DNA from: Orychophragmus violaceus
Taxonomy: Eukaryota; Streptophyta; Magnoliopsida; Brassicales; Brassicaceae
Direction: 5' to 3'
DNA: 64,000 nucleotides
Assembly (NCBI GenBank): GCA_030180135.1
Contig: CM058238.1
Location: forward strand, 47,147,765-47,211,764
The position numbers were made by a program, and so were the translations under genes. The notes below the pieces were generated by a model. The model ran no database searches. It had not been told where the DNA came from and was given only the letters and a program-made list of their open reading frames with translations. Below, one piece after another: positions 21,071 through 32,180 of the stretch (position 1 is its first letter; each line of letters starts with the position of its first letter).

Positions 21071-22887
21071 TGATAGGGGTCTAGTTTTATCCTATTCTAC
21101 TGCAAGTGCACAGTCAAGTGATTGTAGTATATAGGGTATCGAATCCACAGAGACTCCGGTTTCGATAGATTATGAACAAAAGAGATTTAAACTAAGAAGA
21201 AAGCAATGTGAAGTAACTAAATAGCAGTGCGAGAAAGTAAACTAGTAGCAAGATTATCGGTTGTGAAAGCAGTTAATTAAGGGCGCTAAGTCTAGGGCGT
21301 TTTCAGGAAATCAGACAAGCAGACAAATCATTCAGTCAGGATCTAATTAAGCACAGTTCTAGAACTCAAATCACGGATATAGAATTAACCAACTGTCGTT
21401 GCGAGAATTCTCTAAGTCTAAGTGCAGCAATCCAAATTCCTTTGCAATTACTAACAGATTAAACCAGCATTAATTTCAAGTTCGATATGTTCACAACAAT
21501 GTTTTTAAACCCGACCCAGACAGCGAACCGGACTGTCTTCCGAGTCATCTGGTCACTAGGTCAACCGTGGATCGACCGCGGATCAACCGCACGACATAAA
21601 TAAATGAGATTTATATATATAACTATAGATAAACATATATTCTTTAAAAAATAATGTATAAAAATATACATCATTTGCATTATTCTAACTATTAGCTAAA
21701 TTGTTAACAAAATATGAATTAAAAAATTTGATATAAAATCAATAATTTAAGTCAAACACTATGCAATGATTAAAAAAAAAGAAATACGAAGGTTTGTGAG
21801 GCTGAAAGATGAAATGTCTCGCCAGAAGAACTTTTAATAATGTTTTAACTACTAAAATCCTATATTTATCACAATCAAACACTCTCTTTGATTTAAAAAG
21901 TTGAAAAATGTTCATTATCCGGGTCAACCAGTTCGACCGATCCACCGGGTCGCAAATAAATCACGGGTTTTTCCGGATTTTTCCGGGTTTTTAACTCAAC
22001 GGTTTTTGCATATGACCCGGCCCGGAATGTCTGCCGGGTCACCGGGTTTACCGGTCCGACCGTGGGTCCGGGTCGGGTTTCAAAACATTGGTTCACAATT
22101 AAACTAAACCAAATTCCTTTGTGAGAAGTTTAATTGCTCAACCTAAATAGTTCAGATTCTAAACTACACTTTCGTGTCGTATTTAGCAACCTAAGATCTA
22201 GATTCTAATTGATCAGGTTTGAACTAGCATTAAGCACAATTTAGATCGAAGAACATTCTACTCATGTGAATCCTTAACTGAATTAAACAAGTCTAGCAAG
22301 TCATGAAATCCTTAATGAGAAACCCTAAACCTAACTATGAATCTACTCAGACATAGATAATGAAAACATAATCAATGAATAATTAGATATCATAAAAGAG
22401 ATTAAATAAGTAAAGGGGTTCGAAATCTTCTCCAAAATAAAGATGAAGTACAGGATCAGATCAGCCCCAATAGCTCTCAAAAACTCTCTGCTCTTAATTA
22501 TGAATGAATGTGTAAGCGTATCTAAAATCTGATCTAAGAACCTAATTAAATAGCTAAAACACGTTTTGGGCTTCTGTGTAAATATCTGGAACTTCTGGGC
22601 ACTTTTGCAATATTGGCATTCTTCATTAAACCGCCGAGTCTGGCCCATTCGCGCCTTGCATCGACCGATGCAGGTGTGCGACGATCGACACAGTCATCAA
22701 ATCTGGGCAGTGAGTTCTTCTTCTCGGACCAAATCTCCAAATCACTCCAATAAGCTCCATAATCACCACATTAGCTCCAAACGTGCGTGTACCTAATAAA
22801 ACCTGCAAAAGACTCTAAAGGAACACCAAAAGACACTAAAACACACTTATATCTTGGTTTAAAACCGGTAAAAACCATGATATATCA
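21071..22887 (-). repeat. 5' LTR of Gypsy1, split by a hAT MITE
   Basis: The LTR runs 21071-21496 and 22099-22887 around a 594-base insertion. With the insertion and one 8-bp duplication removed it is about 1217 bases, matching the other LTR. It ends ATATATCA followed by the AAGCT duplication. Confidence 0.95.
21497..22090. mobile_element. hAT-type MITE inside the Gypsy1 LTR
   Basis: 594 bases with ends CAATGTTTTTAAACCCGACC and the inverse ...GGGTCGGGTTTCAAAACATTG, flanked by a perfect 8-bp duplication GTTCACAA (21489-21496 and 22091-22098). The other Gypsy1 LTR preserves the near-empty site. An 8-bp duplication and CA-starting ends fit hAT. Ends are rich in CCCGACCC/CCGGGTC words and the centre is AT-rich. 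There is no transposase. Confidence 0.9.
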
Positions 22888-22921
22888 AAGCTCTACAAGG
22901 TTCTTACCATAAACCACCATT

Positions 22922-23113
22922 TTATCGATTAGGATGGATAAGAGGCATGCTTTGTCTTTCCGGAGCAGCCATCACGGCGGCCAAACTCGAAAGAGAGTAT
23001 CGAGCGCCTACTGAAGTGGTTGCCCTGGTCGCTGCTGGAGGAATATGAGTTTGAACAACTCGTCTCCGAGCTGTGGATCCGTCACCCGAGGAAGAAGTTC
23101 TGATACGATTCAT
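22922..23113 (-). pseudogene. CACTA1 Transposase_24-type gene, first exon
   Basis: A minus-strand frame from the ATG at 23113 reads MNRIRTSSSGDGSTARRR and continues through an Ala/Ser-rich part to MPLIHPNR, then a TAA at about 22922. Ser/Arg-rich starts and the HPNR-like motif are usual for the N-terminus of plant CACTA TNPA-like genes. A GTAAGA donor-like site follows shortly after the stop. It is separated from the later exons by Gypsy1. The upstream 23195-23400 region holds imperfect repeats, for example two copies of AATTAGGGTTTGTCATACTT. Confidence 0.5.
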
Positions 23114-23191
23114 CTGCATGCATGAAGAGATCCATGTTAGATATGCAAAATCGAAGAAACATAAGCTAATAGAGTTAGTCAATTGAAACAA

Positions 23192-23496
23192 AAACCGAGA
23201 GAAGATATTAAGTTTTTGTAAACAAAATCAAAAACTAAAGAACAGCATGCACGAAGTAGTCGATGTTAGATATGCAAAATCAAATAAATAGAAGTTAATT
23301 GAGTTAGTCAATTGAAACAAAACCGATAGAAGAAATTAGGGTTTGTCATACTTAGCACAATCCGAGAGAAAAAATTAGGGTTTGTCATACTTAGCACAGT
23401 CCAAGGATCAAAGGCTCCGATGGTGAATATCGCTGATGTGCCTTTGATCTTAAGTATTGGAAAACAGATGATTTTGGTGTGAACGTGTGGTCTTGG
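23192..23496. other. CACTA1 upstream region / junction to Gypsy2 and Copia2
   Basis: Contains two imperfect copies of a block of about 130 bases with TTAGATATGCAAAATC, and two copies of TTAGGGTTTGTCATACTTAGC. No CACTA right terminus was found. The last five bases (CTTGG, 23492-23496) are the left target duplication of Copia2. Confidence 0.45.
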
Positions 23497-24171
23497 TGAA
23501 GGATATTCCTGTGTTAATCCTGATTCAATTCATCAGATTACTTGATCCTAAACATGCCAGATCTAGGTTCTCTTGATTAGAAACATAAGTAGATCTCACC
23601 TTATACCTGTTTTGCAGCGGAAAGAGAGAACAGGTCAGAGATCAGAGAGCCACCGAGTGGTAACTCCTCCAGAGGTTCACACACGCACACCAAGCAGGAA
23701 GGAAGCTGCTAGACCGAGCTGTGGGAGGTCGCAGGGAGAGAGAGAGTCGCGGCTAGGGCCTTTTTTTCGACCTGAACTCGTCTTAAGTTTATATAAAACT
23801 TGTTCAGTTCGTTTTGGGCCATTTGGCCCAAATGCCAATTAACTCCGAGGCGTTCGCGCATTGCATCGATCGTTGCACCTTATGCATCGATCGATGCACA
23901 ATGGCTAAACCCTCTTATTCTCTCTAAGTATAGTAAATGCCTAGCACTTTTACCATACTCCTGCTAAACCGTTCCTACACGATTTCCTGTTAGCTTAGGC
24001 GTGTGACCCATATGGGATCATATAATAAAGGCAATAAGTCCAAGACTTATAGATCATGAGCGGACTCTAGCAAGCCATCATGACCCCCAGTATTATATGA
24101 CTTATGTCTGATCTTTGACATACTCTTACTTTCTAGAGACAGTACCGAGATTACTGGACACATTTCCAACA
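23497..24171 (-). repeat. 3' LTR of Copia2
   Basis: Runs from TGAAGGATATTCC to TTTCCAACA on the plus strand. It contains a palindromic pair, CATCGATCGTTGCA and TGCATCGATCGATGCA, at about 23861-23900, which the Copia1 LTR lacks. Confidence 0.95.
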
Positions 24172-25000
24172 ATCTCCCACTTGTACTGGAATCTCTGTAT
24201 TCATAATCCTTTTGTCACAATATCTCGATTAGTCATAAGGCAAGATTAGTGTCATCCTTATAAAGCCTAATCTTGTTCATCGGACTCTGATTTGATACTG
24301 TCAATCCAAACGACTCGGGACAGTCCGTTTGAGCATGGCCATGCATTTTCCAGTATTCAAATCTCCGATTGGCCTAGAGATATTCACTCCATTTATATTG
24401 GAGGGACAAATCCCGTCTTGTTCCATCACTGTAAACTACTCATTTCATAATGTACCCAAACAAGGTCCTTATAACTATCGCAGAACGATAGCGTTAGACA
24501 ATGATCAAAGTGCATCAGTCCATGTGCAGTCACATGCATGCGAACTCAGGTCTAAGGACTATACTCTATAGTCGTAGTAAGAATCTCTTATGACACAGAT
24601 ATAAATATCCTGAGGAGTTCTTATAAGCGGGTCTTGTCCGGTCGTATGTTCCCCAACATACACCTATGTACTGACTTTGATGCCGAGCATCTATGACACA
24701 CTGAGACTTTGTCATAAGTCACGTACCAATCCAGTCTCACACGGTTGTTGGTGTTCCAATTTCAACAACCTTTGACTAGGGACAGGATGATATAAAACAT
24801 CTATCAAATATAGGGTCTCATGATCAAGCTAAATGACTTCGATGACTCAAGATCAAGTCATTTACTTCGATGACCTATAAAATGGTTCATATCATTTTGG
24901 AACGATTATTTCATCACAGTTAAAATAATCTTGAAATAATAATTTCATTATCAAACATCTCAAATGTTTTACAAGAACATATCAATAACTAAATAAAGCC
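24172..25000 (-). other. Copia2 3' untranslated region and polypurine tract
   Basis: Complement of AGTGGGAGAT (24172-24183 region) next to the LTR is the polypurine tract. The whole region is a near copy of Copia1 6129-6978. Confidence 0.8.
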
Positions 25001-27716
25001 CTTTACTAACTCCCACTGAAATTAAGACTACATCTTAACTTCACTTATCCTACAGCTACAGTCCGTGACTCGTGCTTAGGGCTAAGGAGTGGCTTCGTTA
25101 ATAGATTAGCAACGTTCTCATTTGTTGAAACTTGCTGATCTACTTAACATCTCTGTCATTTATCTTAAGGTGTTTGGACCTCTGATGTGCAGCTAGTCTC
25201 ATCTATGCTGGGAATCACATCAAGTTCATTGACGAACTCTTCTTTCCATACAACCTCTTTCGCCGCTTTCCAAGCTGCGAAATGTTCAGTTTAAGTCATG
25301 GAGTCAGCAACAGTGCCTTGCACCGCCAGACAGACACAAGATATAACCGGACTGTGACCGGAAATCATCTTTGTCTGTTGGAAACTTGCCTTTCAGACTC
25401 TGCTGACTTGTAGCACATCACTTTCTCCGTAAATCAAGAACTTATCCTTAGTATTCCTCAAATACTTTAGGACATACTTTAGGAAACTTGATTCTTTGCT
25501 GGATTTGACTGGTCTTTATTTGTCTTGCTTAACATTAAAGCAACATCAAACAAGTATGTTTCATGGCATACATGATAGATCCAATTGCCGACGCATATGG
25601 AATCTCATCCATGCATTTAAGCTCAGCAGTTATCGTAGGATACTGTATCTTGCTTAACTTAATGCCATGTGACATTGGCATAAAACCCTTCTTGGATTGC
25701 TCAAAATGTGTAGGACTTTGTCAATTTTAAGAATCCTGACTTTGTCCTACCAGCTCTTTTGGATCTCTATCTTTAAATCCAAAATCCAAGACTTTCGTGG
25801 CTATACCCATGTCATTCACAAAACCAACTCCCAAGCCAGTCCTTTACCGACTGCAGCATTGGGACGTTATATCCGAGAATCAGTATGTCATCGACATACA
25901 CTATGAGAAATGCAATATCGCTCCCACTTATCTATTAGTAAACACACAGTTCCGCTTCGTTCCTGTTCAAGTCAAAACCTTGACTACTTCAACAGAACGA
26001 AGATTCCAACTCCGATATGTTTGCTTCCATCCATGAATGGATCGATGAAGCTAACTTACATAAAATGTAATTTTTCGGAGTCCGGGCTCACTTTCGCTTC
26101 TTTGAATTTCGCAGATTCATCGCTTTCAATGATCATCAGATCATGCGAACTTTCAATGATTATCAGGTTCAACTAATTCCGAGAAATCACTCTCGGATTA
26201 GTAACTGATTCATATCTGCGAACTTCAGGCTCCACAGGTGTAGATTCTACAGAAATCTGTAAATCCTTCCGCTGCTCTCCCTCAATAGGTTAAGCAGCCT
26301 CCTGTATTTCTCGAATTTCTTCGAGTTGTACTTTTACTCCCACTGTTCTTCTTTGGAAAGTAACTTCCCTTCTTAGAAAACAGAATGGTCGTAAAAATAC
26401 TTTTTACTCCCACTGTTCTTCTTGGAAAGTAATTTCCTTCTTAGAAAACAGAATGGTCGTAAAAGTACCGAGCCTTGGTTTCCCTAAGAAAACTTCGAGT
26501 TATGCTTTTACTCCCACTGTTCTTCTTGGAAAATAACTTCCCTTCTTAGAAAACAGATTGGACGTAAAAGTAACAAGCCTTAGTTTCTCTAGGACAACCA
26601 GCGAAGTAGCACAAGTACAAATACTCAGTAAAGACAAATTTGGATCGATTCCAATCCACATTAACGTGGTGTCTTTCAACCGATATTTGTGGAACTATTT
26701 CAGCGTAAACTTAGATATTTTAGAGCGTTATTCTTAAATAATATCATGGAAGTTTCGTGTGACTCATCTTTAATCATTTCTAATAAGATCTGATTCTTTC
26801 TCACAGAAACACCTTCAGGTTTTCAGGAGAAATGAGCTGTGAAACGATTTCACACTCATTAAGATGATCACACAATCAATGACTTAAGTATTCTCACTCG
26901 TGATTTAATCCAGAGTCTTAATACTTTTGTCATTCAGATCCTATACTTCATTCTGGAACTCTTTTGACCATGTCAAAGAATTCCGACTTGTGTCTCATCA
27001 AATGAACACAGTCACACTCACTGAAGTAATCAGTAGAGACAATGAAGTACAGGAGATTTTCTCTGGCATTACTGCTCATTGGGCCACATACATGAGTATG
27101 TTCCAGGTCCAATAAGCCTTTGGGCTTTTCTCTAGCTCGGCTAAGATAGGCCCTTTACCTTTTGGTCTAGTAAACAGAATTCAAGTCTCATAAGATATTT
27201 TATCAAATGAGCCCAAACGTCCATGACTATGGGATTTCTGAATCCGACTTACTCTATGTGACCAAGACTTGATGCCAAGAAAAATCAGGTTTAATTCATC
27301 AGATTTAAACCAATTCGGTATTTATGTTACATTTAGGCACTCTTTGGTTTAAGATATAAAACCCATTCCATGAATAGGGTGCTACAATTAATATTTCATT
27401 AAGATCAAAAGAACAAAACTTGTCTTTTATCAAAATGAAAAACATTCAAATTCTTACAAGAAAATGAAAGACAACTCTGCTTAAAGCAGGTACATTGTAG
27501 CAATTACTTAATACAAAACCAAGCCTCAAAGGGATCTATAAGTGAAAAACCCTACGACTGAGGCAGCATCCCAAGCTCCTTCCAGACATGTAGTTTCACT
27601 TGCCCTTCCTTCAACGTTCTACTGTTGCTTAAGCTCTGCATATTATCACAAATATCAGTGCCACAACCAGTATCCAATACCTTTAAGGTAGAACTTGAAG
27701 TAATAACATGAATACC
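25000..27716 (-). pseudogene. Copia2 pol remnant
   Basis: On the minus strand, pieces of Copia pol can be aligned by eye to Copia1. Near 25040-25120 lies the C-terminal NVANLLTKP-like end. Near 25868-25915 lies the polymerase active-site segment, still reading YVDDILILG. Near 26300-26600 is a stretch that corresponds to the integrase/polymerase linker but is now repeated three times. No frame longer than about 90 codons remains, and large parts of protease, integrase and RNase H are missing or scrambled. Confidence 0.75.
26326..26600. repeat. Local triplication inside Copia2 pol
   Basis: Three imperfect direct copies begin with TTTTACTCCCACTGTTCTTC at about 26332, 26402 and 26503. Each continues GGAAA(G/A)TAA...TTCTTAGAAAACAGA. 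The unit is about 70-105 bases. Copia1 has this segment once (complement near 4310-4370). Confidence 0.8.
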
Positions 27717-28571
27717 TTAGGAAGTAGTCGCATACATCGACTTTAACTCCTCATCATCTTCCATGAATTTAATGCAATCTCTCTTCCAATGCCCTGTCTC
27801 CTTACAGTAGCAGCACTTACCAACGTAAGAGGTATCTGACTCGGGCTCAGAAGACACACGCTTGCCATGATTCAAAATCTGGACAACTTTGTCTTCACCC
27901 TTGTCAGCATTAGGTTTAGTAAACCTACCCTTCTCATTCATGAGATTGTACAGGGTACTCTTCACGTTTGGCTCAACTGTCTTGAGCATATCATGCAGTT
28001 CAGTCAGCGTCTTCGTTAAGCCTTTCTTGATATAGTTCTTTCTGAACTTATCATAGCTTGACGGCAGTGACTGCAGAATGATTTCAGTTGCCATCTCTTG
28101 GCTAACTGGATAATCCATTTTCCTCAGGTTATCAATGTAACCCATCATTTTACTGACATGAGGACTTACTGGATGATCATTTGGTAGCTTGCAGCTAGTG
28201 AGAGATTTAACCAACTGGTATCTCTCCACTCTTATCTGCTCCTGAAATTTTAATTTCAGGCTGCTGATCATCTCTATTGGCGACTCCATGTTCTCATATT
28301 GCTTCCGCAAGTCTGAGTCCATTGTAGCCAATATCAGACCACGCACATCTACCGCATCATTATAATGCTTATTCCAAGCATCATATACTGCATGAGAAGC
28401 ATTGGACCCGATTCTCACGGGGAGAGCTCTCTCAAGAACATAGTCCTTTCTCTCCTGTCTGAGGACTAGCCTCAGGTTCCGCGACCAAGTCAAGAAATTT
28501 GATCCGTTCAGCTTGTCCATCTTAAGGACAGACCGGATCGAGAAAGTGTTTTGATTGTTTGTGCTAGTCAT
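27717..28571 (-). CDS. Copia2 gag
   Basis: 284 codons from an ATG at 28571 to a stop at 27717. It forms the capsid that would package element RNA. The start (MTSTNNQNTFSIRSVL), the FLTWSRNLRLVL and KDYVL motifs and the ELHDMLKT region align with the first part of the Copia1 polyprotein. A CCHC knuckle is present as CCYCKETGHWKRDC near residue 258. The frame ends about 15 residues beyond the knuckle, before any protease. Retention of an open gag while pol is destroyed suggests that this element supplies its own capsid, or simply that it is young. Confidence 0.9.
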   Translation of the reverse strand: MTSTNNQNTFSIRSVLKMDKLNGSNFLTWSRNLRLVLRQERKDYVLERALPVRIGSNASHAVYDAWNKHYNDAVDVRGLILATMDSDLRKQYENMESPIEMISSLKLKFQEQIRVERYQLVKSLTSCKLPNDHPVSPHVSKMMGYIDNLRKMDYPVSQEMATEIILQSLPSSYDKFRKNYIKKGLTKTLTELHDMLKTVEPNVKSTLYNLMNEKGRFTKPNADKGEDKVVQILNHGKRVSSEPESDTSYVGKCCYCKETGHWKRDCIKFMEDDEELKSMYATTS

Positions 28572-30120
28572 AACTGAAAATTAAGATAAAAGGATTTTAG
28601 TTAATATGTTCAATATGATTAATCCCGTATTAAAATTAATATGATTAATCATGCATTATATTCAATAACATCAGTTACCCTCAATAGAATATAATGATTC
28701 CAAGATCCACATATAACTAAGATTAAAGTGGGCCACTGGCCGTCACCCAACCTTAGCTTATATCGGTAAGCCCTATATCGGCTAATTATATCCGTGATAT
28801 AACTCTTGGTTGTGAATCTGGGCCCGAGGCCCAATCCACTCTGATGTCTCAAGGCCCGGGACTCCCGATGGCCTAGTCAAGAAAACCAGACTATACAGTC
28901 ATGTAATCATTAATGTCTGGGACTCCCAATGACATTTATGAATCACAAACCGTCTTACCCACGCAAAAGCAGACACCCTCACACTGTAAGGCCATGAATA
29001 CAATTGAATGGGCTTTGACAGCTGACATAGCCTGGACAAGACATCCAACGCTTGATATTATTTGAGGTTCGTAGGTTTATTAAAATTTCATTCCCAAAAT
29101 AGAAGATTACTATTTCGGGAAACTTTCTATTTTTGGAAACCTACTATTTTCGGAAACTTTCTAAAATTGGAAACTTTCTAAAACCGGAAACTTTCTAACT
29201 TTAGAAATTTCTTAAAATCCAAAACCCGCAAATCCAGAAACTTCTATTTTAAGAAACTTTCTAATTTCAAAATTTCGGAAACTTTAATTTAAAATCGACT
29301 TTATAACTTTATAAAATAAATTTTAAATTGATCTGAAGAAAGACTCAAATAATTGGCCCAATTGTTTTAACTTCTTGGCCCGAGGCCCAAGAATTGGTCC
29401 ATGTCCAAGACATGACCCAATTGTCCAATTAAATGACATAACCGGTCTGGTTCATTAAAATTGGTCTAACCAAAATTAATTACTACGACGACCACAATTG
29501 TCAACCGGTTATTTACTAAACCGGATTTTCTCAATTTATTTGGTCCAACCAAATCAAATTAGAAAATCCTGGTTTAGGCACTAAATCCAATAATTATTTC
29601 GACATTGGATTTCTTATCCCGGTTTAACCAGACTAAATAAAATTATTAAATCTGTTTATTAAACCGAGACGTTTAATTTTAATTAAATTAAACCGAGTCT
29701 AAAACCTTAACCGCATCGATCGATGCTATCACGCGTGCACGAACGGTTATCAGGTTTGGCCGAGAGATTCTCGTGAGATCCATGCGATCGTTTGAACGAT
29801 CCATGCGATCGCGGTCAATCTCTCGCGACTGCAACGATCGATCCTTGCATTGCATCGATCGATGCAATGCGATCTCTCGTGGTTGCATCGACCGATCATG
29901 CGATCGCATCGATCGATGCATCGCGATCACAGCCGATACTTCTTTATGAAAATCGCATTCTTCCAAATCAATATAGCTTGGATTTTTGCGATTTCAAATG
30001 TGTTTAGGTTTCAATTCCTTGTTGCTTAAGTGATTTCTCTTATCAGTAATTGATTCAAAACACTTCTTAAACAAGAAAACAATCCTAAACTTGAATCTAA
30101 ACAAGAAAAACCAGAACCAA
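28572..30120 (-). other. Copia2 leader
   Basis: About 1.55 kb between primer site and gag. The 500 bases next to gag are about 98 percent identical to the Copia1 leader. It contains the AT-rich block (29050-29330) and a GATC-rich array at 29705-29940, in the same order as Copia1. Confidence 0.8.
29705..29940 (-). repeat. GATC-rich palindromic array in the Copia2 leader
   Basis: About 13 GATC tetramers in about 235 bases. They include three near-perfect palindromes of the CATCGATCGATG type at about 29714, 29863 and 29909. The palindromes are cleaner here than in Copia1. Confidence 0.85.
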
Positions 30121-30134
30121 TGGCTCTGATACCA
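30121..30134 (-). other. Copia2 primer binding site (initiator Met tRNA)
   Basis: Minus-strand TGGTATCAGAGCCA, one base from the LTR end at 30136. Confidence 0.95.
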
Positions 30135-30135
30135 C

Positions 30136-30809
30136 TGAAGGATATTCCTGTGTTAATCCTGATTCAATTCATCAGATTACTTGATCCTAAACATGCCAGA
30201 TCTAGGTTCTCTTGATTAGAAACATAAGTAGATCTCACCTTATACCTGTTTTGCAGCGGAAAGAGAGAACAGGTCAGAGATCAGAGAGCCACCGAGTGGT
30301 AACTCCTCCGGAGGTTCACACACGCACACCAAGCAGGAAGGAAGCTGCTAGACCGAGCTGTGGGAGGTCGCAGGGAGAGAGAGAGTCGCGGCTAGGGCCT
30401 TTTTTCGACCTGAACTCGTCTTAAGTTTATATAAAACTTGTTCAGTTCGTTTTGGGCCATTTAGCCCAAATGCCAATTAACTCCGAGGCGTTCGCGCATT
30501 GCATCGATCGTTGCACCTTATGCATCGATCGATGCACAATGGCTAAACCCTCTTATTCTCTCTAAGTATAGTAAATGCCTAGCACTTTTACCATACTCCT
30601 GCTAAACCGTTCCTACACGATTTCCTGTTAGCTTAGGCGTGTGACCCATATGGGATCATATAATAAAGGCAATAAGTCCAAGACTTATAGATCATGAGCG
30701 GACTCTAGCAAGCCATCATGACCCCCAGTATTATATGACTTATGTCTGATCTTTGACATACTCTTACTTTCTAGAGACAGTACCGAGATTACTGGACACA
30801 TTTCCAACA
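30136..30809 (-). repeat. 5' LTR of Copia2
   Basis: Near-identical to 23497-24171. Visible differences are one base in a T run and about two substitutions. Followed by the CTTGG duplication. Confidence 0.95.
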
Positions 30810-30814
30810 CTTGG

Positions 30815-32180
30815 TCGGAATCGGACGTCTCAGACATCTTTCAGGCCAACTGGTTTAAGACGGGCTCATCATGATCAAACTGATCCAAGTGATCTTTAAT
30901 GTCGTCTATACTGCTCCTGGTGATCAAATGATCCATGGCTCCATTGAATATCTTTCCGAGACTTCTTTGGCCGGCTCGGGTTCGAAATTTGTCTACTATG
31001 GTCGGTAATGGCTCGGATTGATCCATTCTGTCCGGTCAAACCGATGTCCTCATCATTCCCACCCTCTTGAGAAGGTTCTATCTTTAGAATAACATCATCA
31101 GCAAAAAAAAAGAAGATAAATAAGTAACATTAAAGCTAGACAAAATGTTTAACTCACCTGGAAGTTCGAGTTTGTAGGCGTTGTCGTTGATCTTCTCTAG
31201 AACTCGGAATGGGCGTCTCCTCGGGACGTAAGCTTTGACTTTTTCTGATTTGGGAATCCCTGTAAACTAACAACAAAACTGAGGAAGACACGTTGTTCAG
31301 TGCATAATTTGCATTTCTTGAGGTTCTCATAAAGGCCTTCTTGACGAAGAGTCTCTATTACTTACTCAAGGTGAACAAGGGGGTCGGGAAAACATTTACT
31401 GTATATTAAAATATCATCAAAGTAAACGACCATAAACTTATTGAAGTAGGCTCTAAGACCTGGGTCATGAGTCTCATGAAAGTGCTGGGGGTGTTGGTAA
31501 GACCGAACGACATGACCAACCATTCGTATAGGCCCTTTTTGGTTTTGAGCGCCGTCTTTCATTTGTCTCTTTTTTCATTCTCACCTGGTGATATCCACTC
31601 CGTAGATCGATCTTAGATAAAACGGATCCCAACATGTCGTCTAGACGTGGTATAAGATGCCGGTACTTGATGGTGATTTTGTTAATGGCTCGGAAGTCGA
31701 CGCACATCCTCCATGATCCGTATTTCTTGGGTAATAACGAGACTGAAATGGAACACATACTAAGGTGCTCACATATATATCTTTTTGACATGAGGTCCTG
31801 AATCTGCTTCTCCTCATTCGATAGGCCGGTCGGTTTGGTAGAGCGGAACAGGGCACGAGGTCGATTTGATGCTAAATGCCTTGAATCAGACAAGGACAGC
31901 TGGAATCTCTTCCGGAAACACGTTCTTAAACCTATCCAACAAAAAACCACTTCTCGGGCAGCTGTAGGTAGCACCTGCATGTTCAGGCTAATAGCCTTAG
32001 AAACGGAGCTTGATGTGATGAGCAGGTTGGTCGCGCTTACCTTACTATCCTTGGCGAGTTCAGTTGCATTTCGTGGATCTTCAATGGTATGAGCGGTGTG
32101 AGCTGGTACTTGCGTTTATCATGGCTGAACGAATAGTGACTGGTACTTCCGCTGTGTAGCGTTTCCTTGTCAAACTTTCA
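30815..32180 (-). pseudogene. Gypsy2: chromovirus-like pol remnant
   Basis: Minus-strand remains of a different Gypsy lineage. From right to left: a reverse transcriptase N-terminal part (about 31900-31600) with SKRYICEHLSMC, WRMCVDFRAINKIT and LSKIDLRSGYHQ; a palm fragment with VVYFDDILIYSK (about 31440-31400); then directly the C-terminal end of integrase (about 31250-31060) with RPFRVLEKINDNAYKLELPG and SQEGGNDED. RNase H and the integrase core are missing between them, so at least 1.5 kb has been deleted. Frames change repeatedly. Copia2 inserted beside or into its 3' end. Confidence 0.8.

Larger units (their letters stand above)
12399..22887 (-). mobile_element. Gypsy1: full-length but decayed Athila-like LTR retrotransposon
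   Basis: A complete element of about 10.5 kb on the minus strand with a perfect 5-bp duplication AAGCT (12394-12398 and 22888-22892). LTRs are about 1.2 kb and start TGATA...TATCA. Minus-strand order is 5' LTR, tRNA-Asp primer site, gag, protease, reverse transcriptase, RNase H, integrase, long 3' region, polypurine tract, 3' LTR. Frameshifts and a nonsense codon break gag-pol. I count about 30 LTR differences in about 1215 bases (about 2.5 percent), making it older than Copia1 and Copia2. No env-like ORF is seen after integrase. Confidence 0.95.
8825..23191 (-). mobile_element. CACTA1: decayed CACTA (En/Spm) transposon, interrupted by Gypsy1
   Basis: The left terminus is CACTACAAGAAA at 8825, the standard plant CACTA end, followed by a dense field of subterminal repeats. 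A minus-strand gene with Transposase_24 features lies inside, its first exon to the right of Gypsy1 (about 22922-23113) and its later exons to the left (9617-11311). The flanks of Gypsy1 rejoin cleanly over its AAGCT duplication, so these two halves were once contiguous. I could not find a matching right terminus (TTTCTTGTAGTG). It should lie between about 23200 and 23490, or it has been lost. The end coordinate given is therefore only the last coding evidence. Confidence 0.75.
23497..30809 (-). mobile_element. Copia2: recent non-autonomous Copia element with a damaged pol
   Basis: A 7.3-kb element on the minus strand with a perfect 5-bp duplication CTTGG (23492-23496 and 30810-30814). LTRs of 675 and 674 bases differ at about three positions, so it moved very recently. 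It has a primer site, a long leader, an open gag and a recognisable but broken pol. LTR U3, leader and 3' region are 96-98 percent identical to Copia1, but the gag genes are only about 75 percent identical at the DNA level. It must have been mobilised in trans. Confidence 0.95.

Noticed and set aside
30815..31026. Open frame across the rejoined Copia2 insertion site (MSETSDSDQDHTF...)
   Set aside because: About 40 codons, downstream of the Gypsy2 pol end, with no known domain. Probably chance.
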